Source: Treponema sp. (GTDB taxonomy: Bacteria > Spirochaetota > Spirochaetia > Treponematales > Treponemataceae). From it: a DNA stretch of 64,000 bases. Shown here piece after piece: positions 17,844 to 25,962 of this stretch; positions within the stretch are counted from its first letter, which is position 1, and every line of letters starts with the position of its first letter. Location of the stretch: NCBI GenBank assembly GCA_024400955.1, contig JAKSLY010000001.1, positions 1-64,000 on the forward strand. The letters run 5' to 3'. A program made the translations under genes and the position numbers. The notes under the pieces were generated by a model. It made no database searches and was not told the origin of the DNA. It worked only from the letters and a program-made list of their open reading frames with translations.

Positions 17844-18733
17844 TTTCTCCATTAAGTTCATTCCATGCTTTTTATGATGGTAATAAAGGGGAAATTCAAG
17901 AATATGATTTTATGAAGGCAAAGATATATGAGTTTTTTCCATACGATGAAAAGGCTAACGATATATTATATCAATGCTGTGGTAATTGTATCTTGGTGGT
18001 CATTAGTTCAAGAAATACGGGAAATTGCTTTAGTTATGTTTCTGCTGTGGCAAAAAAAATGAAGGATGGTCTTGCGATTTTTTCCTGTGATGAGTATCTG
18101 TTTTCCATTGAAAAGGAAAGGGATGTAATATTGGATTTTCATTATGAATCCATAGACAGGTACTTTCAATTCTCAAAATATATAAAATCGAAAAATAAGG
18201 ACGTATTGGAAAATATTCAATTTTTTCAGAGCAGGAATTGCATGTTCGAACTTTCAAGTAAATTTGTTAAGGCTGAAAGACTTAAAAAGTTAGGTAAAGG
18301 AATGCATGGTACTGGAATAGGCAGGAAAATATTAGTTGTATTGATTCTTATATTTATTTGCCTATTGAAGTATGAATACTCCCTAAAAAAGATGTCATGC
18401 GAGAACAAATTGGTATTATCTGAGTTGCAGTCTGAATATATTTCCCTGGAAAAAAAAATTAAGGAAAAATCCAGGATCGTCAGTGATTTTGCTTGCGCAG
18501 ATTTGCACTTTTTATTGAAAGAACTCTTTATATCTGATCCATCCATTACTATTAGCAAGATTAAAGTGAATGGTCACTATTTTGAACTGGAAGGAGAGTG
18601 CAGTTCTGCAATTGCAACTTCTTCCGCCTTGAATAGGAATGGAAAATTTTCGGATATTCAGTTGGGAACTGTGATTTCGTTATCAAACGGAAAAGAAAAA
18701 ATATCATTGAAGGGAAAAATTCATGAAGATTAA
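17828..18733 (+). CDS. GspL/PilN-like inner-membrane assembly protein
   Basis: The 301-residue protein has an N-terminal soluble part (about 1-160), one transmembrane helix (about 166-183, ILVVLILIFICLLKY) and a periplasmic C-terminal part starting with a coiled-coil-like stretch (LSELQSEYISLEKKIKEKSR) and ending in a small alpha/beta domain. This topology and the position between gspK and a GspM-like gene match GspL, which links the GspE ATPase to the periplasmic machinery. The cytoplasmic part is shorter than the ~230 residues of classical actin-like GspL domains, so sequence identity to the family is not certain. The start has AAGGAGG five to six bases upstream and lies inside the end of gspK. 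Confidence 0.65.
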   Translation: MGMQIVSPLSSFHAFYDGNKGEIQEYDFMKAKIYEFFPYDEKANDILYQCCGNCILVVISSRNTGNCFSYVSAVAKKMKDGLAIFSCDEYLFSIEKERDVILDFHYESIDRYFQFSKYIKSKNKDVLENIQFFQSRNCMFELSSKFVKAERLKKLGKGMHGTGIGRKILVVLILIFICLLKYEYSLKKMSCENKLVLSELQSEYISLEKKIKEKSRIVSDFACADLHFLLKELFISDPSITISKIKVNGHYFELEGECSSAIATSSALNRNGKFSDIQLGTVISLSNGKEKISLKGKIHED

Positions 18734-19388
18734 TGAAAAAATTATTATTTTTATATGTGCTTTGTGTCTTGCCATTTTTATTCTTGTTACGGCAATTGTA
18801 TCAACTGCAAAAGCCATCAGGTGCATGGATTATGATATTGCACAGCAAAAGACTTGCAATTCAAATTTACAAAAAGAGTTGCAATCGTATTCTAAAGAAT
18901 CAGTACCAGCAATTGATTCTATAGTGTCTTCTTACATTGCAGAACTGAATGCCATTGGTTTATCTGTTGAAAATTACCAGATGAAAAAAGGTAAAGAACC
19001 TACCGCTGAGTTTAACTTTTCATGTGATAAGAAACATTTTCAGTGCTTTGTCAATGATTTTCCTAACATGCAATCTTCAAGATCCATTTCTTTCATATCG
19101 ATTAATTCTATGAATAATATGTTCGTTGTAAAGTCTACATTGACAGGGAAGTTGGGAAGAATTCATGTTGAGAAGGATTTCCATGAAATTCCGAGTACAT
19201 TGTTTTTTTCTAATGATAAGGTGGTATCTAAACAAGATGGTGGTGAGGTGAATAGGAGTTTAGGGATGAAAATAACTAATGCCGAAAAACATGCAGCAAA
19301 TTCAAATTATAGTGTTTTAGGTTATGTAAATGGTTTTTGTTATGTAAAAGATAAGGACGGAAAGATTTTGATTTTATCCGATTTATAA
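18723..19388 (+). CDS. GspM/PilO-like inner-membrane assembly protein
   Basis: The 221-residue protein starts with an N-terminal membrane anchor (IIIFICALCLAIFILVTAIV). A helical segment (QQKTCNSNLQKELQSY) and a periplasmic ferredoxin-like region (about 80-150) follow, the topology of GspM and PilO, which pair with GspL or PilN. The last ~30 residues (SVLGYVNGFCYVKDKDGKILIL) resemble the short beta module of GspC/PilP homology regions. One protein might therefore combine GspM-like and GspC-like parts; this is speculative. The start overlaps the end of the GspL-like gene by 11 bp. Confidence 0.6.
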   Translation: MKINEKIIIFICALCLAIFILVTAIVSTAKAIRCMDYDIAQQKTCNSNLQKELQSYSKESVPAIDSIVSSYIAELNAIGLSVENYQMKKGKEPTAEFNFSCDKKHFQCFVNDFPNMQSSRSISFISINSMNNMFVVKSTLTGKLGRIHVEKDFHEIPSTLFFSNDKVVSKQDGGEVNRSLGMKITNAEKHAANSNYSVLGYVNGFCYVKDKDGKILILSDL

Positions 19389-19411
19389 ATCATGTGTAGG
19401 AGTTTATTTGT

Positions 19412-19969
19412 ATGAAGAATATTGTATTTTATGTTTTTATATTTGTTTTAATGGCATCGTGTTCCACCAGTGATATTGAACGATGTGTTGTTAGTGGAAT
19501 GATTTATGATAACAATAATGAAGGCATCAGTGGTGTCCAGGTCTGTATTGATGGCAAGAATATTGCTGAAACTGATGTCTATGGTCATTTTATTCTTGAT
19601 GGATCTATGATTGATAATGAAATAACCTTAGTTTTTCATAAAAAGGGTTATGAAGAAAAATCTGTTGCTGTTAGTTCTATTTCTCCGTCATCATTGATTT
19701 ATGTTAAGCTTAGGTCTTATGAAGAAATCATGAATTCGGTTTTATGCTTATTGGAATCCGATGAATTTCTTAAATCTCAGGAGGCCATTAGTGATTTGAT
19801 GAATACGGATTATGATCATAATTATCTTCATTATTTACAGGCATTGCTTTTTTATAAGATGAATGATAATGATCATTGTCTTTCTGAACTTGAAAAAATT
19901 GAAGTCGACGAATCATCAAGAAATTGGGTCTTAAGTTTGCAATCAAAATGCGGTGAAAGAATAAATTGA
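19412..19969 (+). CDS. Lipoprotein with carboxypeptidase-regulatory-like and TPR-like parts
   Basis: The N-terminus MKNIVFYVFIFVLMASCSTS has a lipobox (MASC), so a mature lipidated Cys near residue 17 is expected. Residues about 25-95 look like a carboxypeptidase-regulatory/transthyretin-like beta sandwich (VSGMIYDNNNEGISGVQVCIDG ... ETDVYGHFILDG). Residues about 100-180 are helical with a TPR-like pattern. It lies between the GspM-like gene and the prepilin peptidase. Lipoproteins with TPR-like folds serve as pilotins for secretins (PilF/PilW type), so a pilotin role for GspD is a reasonable hypothesis, but no direct signature proves it. AGGAG precedes the start. Confidence 0.65.
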   Translation: MKNIVFYVFIFVLMASCSTSDIERCVVSGMIYDNNNEGISGVQVCIDGKNIAETDVYGHFILDGSMIDNEITLVFHKKGYEEKSVAVSSISPSSLIYVKLRSYEEIMNSVLCLLESDEFLKSQEAISDLMNTDYDHNYLHYLQALLFYKMNDNDHCLSELEKIEVDESSRNWVLSLQSKCGERIN

Positions 19970-19975
19970 ATTAAT

Positions 19976-20395
19976 ATGGCATCCATCATTATATTTACGG
20001 GCTTTTCAATTCTTATTGTTTTTATTGATGTAAAAATTATGAGAATTCCTCTGTGGGCCACATGGCTTGGAAGTTTTCTTATCCTTGTTGTTGGTACCTG
20101 GTATTATTCATTATTAAGCGGTTTATGTCTTGCTTTAATGATGTCTTTTACCAGGTTTATTTCAAATAAAGGTTTGGGTGGCGGGGATATTCATTATTCT
20201 TTTTTTTGCGGCTGTTTTACAGGGTTGTTTTTAGGAATATTAGGCATGTGGGTGGCTGCCACCTTAGCCATTGCATTTTTCTTGATTAGACGGTTTTTAG
20301 GACATAAATCACCAAAGATTCCTTTTGCACCTTTCATGTTTTTGGGATCTATTGTTGTGTATTTATTGAATATTTATAAACCCATCGTTCCATAG
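19976..20395 (+). CDS. gspO: Prepilin peptidase, catalytic half only (GspO/TadV-like, A24 family)
   Basis: This aspartate protease cleaves the leader of pseudopilins at the inner membrane. The 139-residue polytopic protein has both catalytic aspartates: Asp18 in FIDVKIMRIP, followed by the typical Ile-Pro, and Asp71 in GLGGGDIHY (GxGD-type motif). Classical GspO/PilD is roughly twice as long because an N-terminal cytoplasmic methyltransferase domain with zinc cysteines precedes this part. That domain is absent here, as in TadV-type enzymes. N-methylation of the pseudopilins must be done by another enzyme or not at all. Its 3' end overlaps the 3' end of gspF on the other strand by 22 bp. Confidence 0.85.
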   Translation: MASIIIFTGFSILIVFIDVKIMRIPLWATWLGSFLILVVGTWYYSLLSGLCLALMMSFTRFISNKGLGGGDIHYSFFCGCFTGLFLGILGMWVAATLAIAFFLIRRFLGHKSPKIPFAPFMFLGSIVVYLLNIYKPIVP

Positions 20396-21420
20396 CAATT
20401 GAATACGGGAATAATTATGTTCACAATTACTACTATGAATAATAATCCTATAAACAGGGTTATTGATGGATCTATTAAAGATAGTATTCTGGATGTCAGT
20501 TTATTGTTTTCACTTTCATAAAATTGATTAATTTGATGAAAAGCATTTGATCCTTTTCCAGTTTTTTCTGATATTTCAAGCCAATCCTTGAAAACGGATG
20601 GAAAAATTTTTTCACTTGAGAAGCTTTGTGATAATGATATGCCCCTTTTTACATTATTTTTTATTCTTCCTATGCTTAACTTGTATTCATTGTTTTTCAA
20701 TGATTTTGAAGCTTCTGCTAAGATATCTTCTATAGGAATATTTTCGGAATATAAAATTTCCATGATATATGAGAATGTTTTTATTTCAATTATTTCTATT
20801 ATTTTGTTGACTATTGGAATTGAGATGCTGATTCGGTCTATTTTACTCTTGATGATATGGTTCTTTTTGTAAAGGGTTATGATGTATTTTATGATAAGTG
20901 GCATAGTCATAAAAAAATAGACCGTATACAACATTAACTTTCTTGTTTTTTCTATTTTCAAAGTTAATACAGTGACTGCACCACCTTCAAATGAATTGAA
21001 CATTTCTATAAGTTGGGGTAGAACGTAGTTTGTTAATATAATTCCCATTATTCCAGCTGTGCATAAAACTATTGTCGGATAAATCATAATAGACATCAAT
21101 TTGTCCCTGTTTTTTGATTTTTGTTCCAGTATTTTTTCAAGAAACGAAAATGTGCTCTTTGTCTTTCCCATGTTTTCACAAATACTTATTAAGCTGCAGT
21201 AATATGAGGGGAAAGATGGCTTTAAGTTATTTATGGATTGGGAGAAGGGTATACCTCTCTTTATGTTATATAGTATCTGGCTTGAAATGTATTGAATTTC
21301 CTTGTTGGATTTGATCTTGGATATTGCCTCAATTGATTCCTTTACATTCATACCTGATGAAACCATTTGTTTCATCATTGAGGTGAATTCCAATAGTATT
21401 TTTAATTTTACGTTTTTCAT
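20374..21420 (-). CDS. gspF: T2SS inner-membrane platform protein GspF
   Basis: GspF is the polytopic platform protein that couples the ATPase to pseudopilus assembly. The 348-residue sequence has the two repeated GspF/PilC domains: the first begins LLEFTSMMKQMVSSGMNVKESIEAI and contains KRGIPFSQSI, the second contains YSENIPIEDILAEA and KRGISLSQSF. Three hydrophobic segments occur near residues 115-135, 160-180 and 320-340. It is somewhat shorter than the ~400-residue classical protein, mostly at the N-terminus. The start overlaps the gspE stop as ATGA. The protein is rich in Lys and Ile, and its gene is visibly AT-rich compared with housekeeping genes downstream. Confidence 0.92.
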   Translation of the reverse strand: MKNVKLKILLEFTSMMKQMVSSGMNVKESIEAISKIKSNKEIQYISSQILYNIKRGIPFSQSINNLKPSFPSYYCSLISICENMGKTKSTFSFLEKILEQKSKNRDKLMSIMIYPTIVLCTAGIMGIILTNYVLPQLIEMFNSFEGGAVTVLTLKIEKTRKLMLYTVYFFMTMPLIIKYIITLYKKNHIIKSKIDRISISIPIVNKIIEIIEIKTFSYIMEILYSENIPIEDILAEASKSLKNNEYKLSIGRIKNNVKRGISLSQSFSSEKIFPSVFKDWLEISEKTGKGSNAFHQINQFYESENNKLTSRILSLIDPSITLFIGLLFIVVIVNIIIPVFNCYGTMGL

Positions 21421-22775
21421 ATTTCAATTTCCTTTCTTAAATCTTCAATTGATATAATACCTTGATTTACTTTATCCATGGCATCTTCTGATATTGTTTT
21501 CATTCCTTTTTTTATTAAATGAGCTTTTATTGTTGTTTCCTTAGCATGGGATGTAATTAGTTCTGATAACGAGTCATCTGTATTGAAGATTTCAGAAATT
21601 ACTATTCTTCCTGTGCTGCTGGCTTGTACATTTTTCTTTCTAATGAGGCGTTGGGCTAATGCTCCCTTCAATACATCTGCCAGAATATATGGTTCAATTC
21701 CCATATTTTCCAATCTGGAGATTGTTCCGACTGCATCATTTGTATGTAATGTGGATAGAACAAGATGTCCCGTTAATGCAGCTCGGACAGCAAGCCTTGC
21801 CGTTTCTGAATCTCTTATTTCGCCTATTAGAATTATATTTGGATCTTGTCTCAATACTCTCCTTAAAATTGTATCAAATCCAAGTCCTATCTGATCATTT
21901 ATCTGGATTTGATTAATGCCGTCAACTAAAACTTCCACAGGATCCTCTATGGTTATGATTTTGTCTTCATCATTTTTTATGTATTGCAAGATTGCATTCA
22001 GGGTTGTTGTTTTTCCGCTACCTGTTGGTCCTGTTATTAGAAACAATCCATGTGGGCAATCAATTATTTTTTTTATTTTTGATAGGTTTCCTTCAGAAAA
22101 GCCTAGATCGTTTAGATTTTGAAGGCTTAACAGGCTGTCACTTTTTCTTCCTAAGATACGCAGAACTATGGATTCACCGTTTGTTGTAGGTAGTATTGAT
22201 ACGCGAAGATCAATTTTCCTGTCATTGGATGATACTGTGATGCGTCCATCTTGGGGCTGCCTGCTTTCCAGGATGTTTAAATTTGCAAGAACTTTAATTC
22301 TTGAGCTAATCTGCTGAAATTTTGATTTTTGAAATATTTTTGCCGTTTTTAATTTTCCATTAATTCTGAATCTTACCCTTGTTGCATTTTCGCAGGCTTC
22401 GATATGAATGTCTGATGCGTTTTGTTCTATGGCTTCAAAGCATATTGAATTGACTATGTTTATAACCGGGGCATCTTTTTCAACGGAATCTATGTTTTCT
22501 ATGCATGCTGAATTATCGGATTTTAAGTCCGTTGTTTCAAATCTTGAAAAAAGCAATTGAAATTCAGATATGCTTATTTCTCTGAATTCAACATTTTTAC
22601 CGGGATGAATTAAATTTAGTGTTTTTTTTAGTTTTTCCGGGGTTTTGCTTGTTATGCCAATGATTATCTTATCATTTGTGGATTCAATAATCATGGCCTG
22701 GTTTATTCTGCAGAATTCCTTTGGATACTGTCTTATTTCCGTGGATACCTTGCTAATTGATTTTTTTATTTTCAT
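21417..22775 (-). CDS. gspE: T2SS assembly ATPase GspE, lacking the tetracysteine zinc subdomain
   Basis: GspE is the cytoplasmic hexameric ATPase of the T2SS. In its 452 residues are a reduced N-terminal region, a PAS-like N2 domain (SDIHIEACENATRVRFRINGKL), Walker A GPTGSGKTTT, the Asp box ITIEDPVE, Walker B ILIGEIRDSETA and the His box GHLVLSTLHTNDA. The CxxC...CxxC zinc-binding insert expected after LAQRLIR is missing: the sequence runs RLIRKKNVQASSTGRIVISEI. The N1 domain that binds GspL also looks short. It overlaps gspD by 23 bp and gspF by 4 bp. Confidence 0.93.
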   Translation of the reverse strand: MKIKKSISKVSTEIRQYPKEFCRINQAMIIESTNDKIIIGITSKTPEKLKKTLNLIHPGKNVEFREISISEFQLLFSRFETTDLKSDNSACIENIDSVEKDAPVINIVNSICFEAIEQNASDIHIEACENATRVRFRINGKLKTAKIFQKSKFQQISSRIKVLANLNILESRQPQDGRITVSSNDRKIDLRVSILPTTNGESIVLRILGRKSDSLLSLQNLNDLGFSEGNLSKIKKIIDCPHGLFLITGPTGSGKTTTLNAILQYIKNDEDKIITIEDPVEVLVDGINQIQINDQIGLGFDTILRRVLRQDPNIILIGEIRDSETARLAVRAALTGHLVLSTLHTNDAVGTISRLENMGIEPYILADVLKGALAQRLIRKKNVQASSTGRIVISEIFNTDDSLSELITSHAKETTIKAHLIKKGMKTISEDAMDKVNQGIISIEDLRKEIEI

Positions 22776-24939
22776 TACTCATTCCTGCAATTCTTATGAA
22801 TGCGGTTTCATATTTGTTTCCAGATTTCATATCTTTTTCCTCAATTAGATGGGGAACTATATAGATAACTATTTCTGTTTTTTCCTTGGAAGTACTTGTC
22901 TGGGTAAATAGTTTTCCAAGAAGTGGAATCCTTGAGAAGAATGGAATTCGTTTTTCAGAGGCTGATTCATCTTCCTTTATTAAGCCACTGATGACTACTG
23001 GTTCTCCAGATGGCGTTCGTATTCGTGTTGTAACAATACGTTCGGAGGTTGATGGCAATGATGTGAGTGATTTGGATTCATTTCCCGATGATGCCTCTCC
23101 GTTTTGTTTTGAGATTGTTGCATTTACATTCATTGTTATCATGTTATCCCCTGATATCCATCCATTTAAGGATACTATGAGACCCGATGTAATTTGCTGT
23201 GTCGTGCTGGTTGTAGTGTTGCCTGTATTTTTGTCATATTCATATTCCATATATCGATATGTATCTGTATTTTGAAATTTTATTTCTTGTCCCGTAATGC
23301 CTGTTAGGGTAGTATCAGTGAAAACATTTGCAGTGTTATTTGCAAGCTGAGCATTTAGGGATGTCGCAAATTGATATCCAAATTTTGAGATGACATCGAA
23401 GCTTAGGCCAAGTATTCCTGACATGTCACCTGAAAATATGTAACCGGAATCATCTTCCGTTTTCTTTACCGTTGCCCCCGGCTTAATGTTTTTGCCATTA
23501 TTTTTATTGTATTGAATTACAAGAAGCTGGTATTTTATCTGTGGTTTTGGCTTGTCAATGAGTGCTAGATCCCGTAAAAAATTGACCTTGCTTTCTTCGC
23601 TTCCTGTAAAGAAGATTAGGTTAGGATATCCTGAATCTGCTATCATGTTTTTTTCGACGGAAGGTGGAAGGTTTTTCATCAGTTCATCGGTCTTTATGTA
23701 TTTAAGATGAATTGGTTCCTGTTGTGCCGGTAAGTCAATTCCAGTGATAAATTTTTCCACTTCTGCCATGTTTTCATTGGATCCCATGATGATTATGGAA
23801 TTGCTTTGCGGAAGAATTTGAGGAGGAAACTGGAGAATGCCCTGTGGAATGATTTGCAAGACATCTTTAGCTTTTATGTATTTTAGGTCCAATTTTCTGT
23901 AGTTTTCTGCGTCTTTCTCTGCATCTATTATGGCAAGAAAGTTTTTTACCGGTTCTATTTCTTCTCTTGTGCCTGTAAGCAGAATCCTTCCGGAGTTCTT
24001 GTCTCCATGTACTACAGAATTAGCCATGTCTTGTGGAATTAGTGATAGGGCTTCTTGAACTGATATTCGCTTCAATTCGTATGTTTCTATGCTTCTCAAT
24101 CGGCTGGAAGAGTTTTTCTTTGGCGTGGATAGAATGTATGTTATTCCGTTTCTTTCTATGAAGCCTGCATTTCCCTGTTCAAGAATCAACTGCAGAAGCT
24201 GGTCAAAGGTTTTGTTGTCAAAGTTGAGGTTTTCAAGGACAGATTCCTGGTCCAGAAAGAGGGAATACTCTTTTTCTCCCTTGGTAAAGAGTTCTGTTAT
24301 GACGTTATCAAGACTGTCTTTTTGAAGGTGAATGGAATAAAGGTCTCCATATCTTGATATGGCTTCTTTGTCCGTGCGAATGTTCTTTTTTGCTTGATCC
24401 TGGGGTTCCCGGCTTATGTATATGTATTCCAGGTTTTCCTCAGTTTGGAACCCCTTCAGCTTTTTTATGGCGATTTCCACCGTTTTCTTTATTGTTAGGT
24501 TTTCCGTGTTCATTGAAATGAAGGTGTCGGGGAGATTGTCCCATATTATTGTTTTTCCGCATGTTTCAGATATTCTTTCAAGTATGGATTTCAGGCTGCA
24601 GTTTTTAGCCTTCAGGTTCAGGAGTCCTGTAGAAGGATCCGTCTTGCAGTAGACGGCAGAAACCCTAGTTGTTCCGTTGTTTTCTTCCATATACAACGAG
24701 TTTGATTCAAGGAAGCTGTTCAATGCTTGCCGGGCTGTCATTTTCGTGTAGTAAAAACTTGTGTTTCCGCTTACGGTTTCATCAGTGTTTATGGAAATAC
24801 CATTTTCCTTTGCAAGGATGAAAAGAATGTCCTTTACCGGCTGGTTCACAAATTCCATGGACTTGATTTCCTGCGCATGGAGCGATGTTGAGAAAAATAT
24901 GGATAAAATCGAGATAAAGAGAAATAAAATATGATTCAT
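22753..24939 (-). CDS. gspD: T2SS outer-membrane secretin GspD
   Basis: GspD forms the outer-membrane channel. The 728-residue protein starts with a signal peptide (about 1-22, ending LHAQ). An STN/N0-type domain (about 25-90) and further N-domains (including KAKDVLQIIPQG and IKTDELMKNLPPS) follow, then the secretin core from about residue 480. The core ends with the classic signature VVISGLIKEDESASEKRIPFFSRIPLLGKLF and IVIYIVPHLIEE. Only a short C-terminal tail remains, so a classical S-domain for GspS binding is not evident. It is the first gene of the minus-strand half. A TTGACA-N17-TATATT promoter lies so close that the mRNA should be leaderless or nearly so. Confidence 0.93.
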   Translation of the reverse strand: MNHILFLFISILSIFFSTSLHAQEIKSMEFVNQPVKDILFILAKENGISINTDETVSGNTSFYYTKMTARQALNSFLESNSLYMEENNGTTRVSAVYCKTDPSTGLLNLKAKNCSLKSILERISETCGKTIIWDNLPDTFISMNTENLTIKKTVEIAIKKLKGFQTEENLEYIYISREPQDQAKKNIRTDKEAISRYGDLYSIHLQKDSLDNVITELFTKGEKEYSLFLDQESVLENLNFDNKTFDQLLQLILEQGNAGFIERNGITYILSTPKKNSSSRLRSIETYELKRISVQEALSLIPQDMANSVVHGDKNSGRILLTGTREEIEPVKNFLAIIDAEKDAENYRKLDLKYIKAKDVLQIIPQGILQFPPQILPQSNSIIIMGSNENMAEVEKFITGIDLPAQQEPIHLKYIKTDELMKNLPPSVEKNMIADSGYPNLIFFTGSEESKVNFLRDLALIDKPKPQIKYQLLVIQYNKNNGKNIKPGATVKKTEDDSGYIFSGDMSGILGLSFDVISKFGYQFATSLNAQLANNTANVFTDTTLTGITGQEIKFQNTDTYRYMEYEYDKNTGNTTTSTTQQITSGLIVSLNGWISGDNMITMNVNATISKQNGEASSGNESKSLTSLPSTSERIVTTRIRTPSGEPVVISGLIKEDESASEKRIPFFSRIPLLGKLFTQTSTSKEKTEIVIYIVPHLIEEKDMKSGNKYETAFIRIAGMSNENKKIN

Positions 24940-24947
24940 ATGTGATA

Positions 24948-24976
24948 AATATATGAATGAATTTTCTAAATGTCAA
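24948..24976 (-). promoter_or_regulatory. gspD promoter, leaderless type
   Basis: On the minus strand a perfect TTGACA (24971-24976) is separated by 17 bp from TATATT (24948-24953). The gspD ATG begins 8 nt after the -10 box and there is no Shine-Dalgarno site, so transcription should start at or within a base or two of the start codon. Confidence 0.7.
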
Positions 24977-25067
24977 GTGAATTTAAATAAATTTAGATTA
25001 ATATTGATTTTTCGCTTGCAGTATTTTAATTGAAGTGTTATATTGTCCCTGTGGGGAAAAGGTTCCC

Positions 25068-25868
25068 TTGCTTAATAGGTTTATTGGAGATATACTTGGA
25101 TTTATGTTGACTATATTTACACTTGTTTTGTGTCTGTCCCTTTTGATTCCTCCTACGGTGCTTTTATGCATTGTTTATCCTTTCAGCAGGAAGGCATCGG
25201 TATGGGTTTCCAATTATATCACCTGTACCTGTGCCAGGATGATGTTTTCCATATTAAAAACTTACCGCAGCTTTAATTTTCTTGGAAGCACTGAAAATCT
25301 TGACGTCTTGCCGGAGCGCTTTGTCGTGATTTCAAATCACCAGAGCCTTTTTGATATTGTATGCTATCTTAAGTATTTTGGAGGTCTTAAGGCTCGTTTT
25401 GTGGCAAAGGATTCTCTTGGTAAGGTTCCAATGGTAGGAAAAATGCTTAAGAGCCAGGGGCATTGCATGATTCCAAGAAAGGGGAGCCCTTCTGTTGCAA
25501 TGAAGTCAATAGATGCTTTTTCAAAGTCTGCGGAATCAAGGAATGAATGTCCTGTAATTTTCCCTGAAGGTACAAGAAGCCGTGACGGGAATTTGGGGCA
25601 GTTCTATTCGGCTGGGTTCAGGCGTCTTGTTCAGGGGGCATCAATTCCGGTTGTGGTATGTGCCCTTGATGGGGGATGGAAGATTTCAAGCTTGGACAGC
25701 ATATTCCGTTATTTGCATAAAGGTGCCTACAGGGTTAAGATTCTGAAGGTTTATGATCCTCCGAAGGGTAAGGAGGATGAAAAGGTTATACTTGAGGAAT
25801 CAAGGGAGCTTATTCAGGCTCAGCTTGACCAGTGGAGAAAACTGCCGAAAGGTTCCATGTTAGTATAA
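25068..25868 (+). CDS. plsC: 1-acyl-sn-glycerol-3-phosphate acyltransferase (PlsC family)
   Basis: The enzyme acylates lysophosphatidic acid in phospholipid synthesis at the inner membrane. An N-terminal membrane helix pair is followed by the acyltransferase motifs NHQSLFD (catalytic His and Asp), then FPEGTRSRDG (phosphate-binding motif) and a Val-Pro-like motif near IPVVVCAL. The start is uncertain. TTG at 25068 with AAAGG five bases upstream keeps the whole first helix; GTG at 25035 and ATG at 25104 are alternatives. A possible TTGCAG-N17-TATATT promoter ending near 25044 argues against the GTG. It is divergent from gspD and not obviously part of the secretion locus. Confidence 0.88.
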   Translation: MLNRFIGDILGFMLTIFTLVLCLSLLIPPTVLLCIVYPFSRKASVWVSNYITCTCARMMFSILKTYRSFNFLGSTENLDVLPERFVVISNHQSLFDIVCYLKYFGGLKARFVAKDSLGKVPMVGKMLKSQGHCMIPRKGSPSVAMKSIDAFSKSAESRNECPVIFPEGTRSRDGNLGQFYSAGFRRLVQGASIPVVVCALDGGWKISSLDSIFRYLHKGAYRVKILKVYDPPKGKEDEKVILEESRELIQAQLDQWRKLPKGSMLV

Positions 25869-25893
25869 AATGGGCGAGTTTGGGGTTTTTCCC

Positions 25894-25923
25894 TTGACAT
25901 CCCTATTGAAAATTTTGTATAGT
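25894..25923 (+). promoter_or_regulatory. Promoter of the zinc-ribbon/rpsT transcript
   Basis: TTGACA (25894-25899) is followed after 18 bp by TATAGT (25918-25923). Transcription would begin near 25930, leaving about 33 nt of leader with a TGGAGGAAAG ribosome site before the microprotein gene. Confidence 0.75.
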
Positions 25924-25962
25924 TTTCAAACTTATTAATAATTTTAGTTATGGAGGAAAGCA

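Noticed and set aside
16027-24939. Type IV pilus instead of type II secretion
   Set aside because: There is no PilT-type retraction ATPase, the major subunit has the GspG calcium-loop signature, and a GspK-like tip protein is present. A mixed ancestry is still possible for GspE and GspO.
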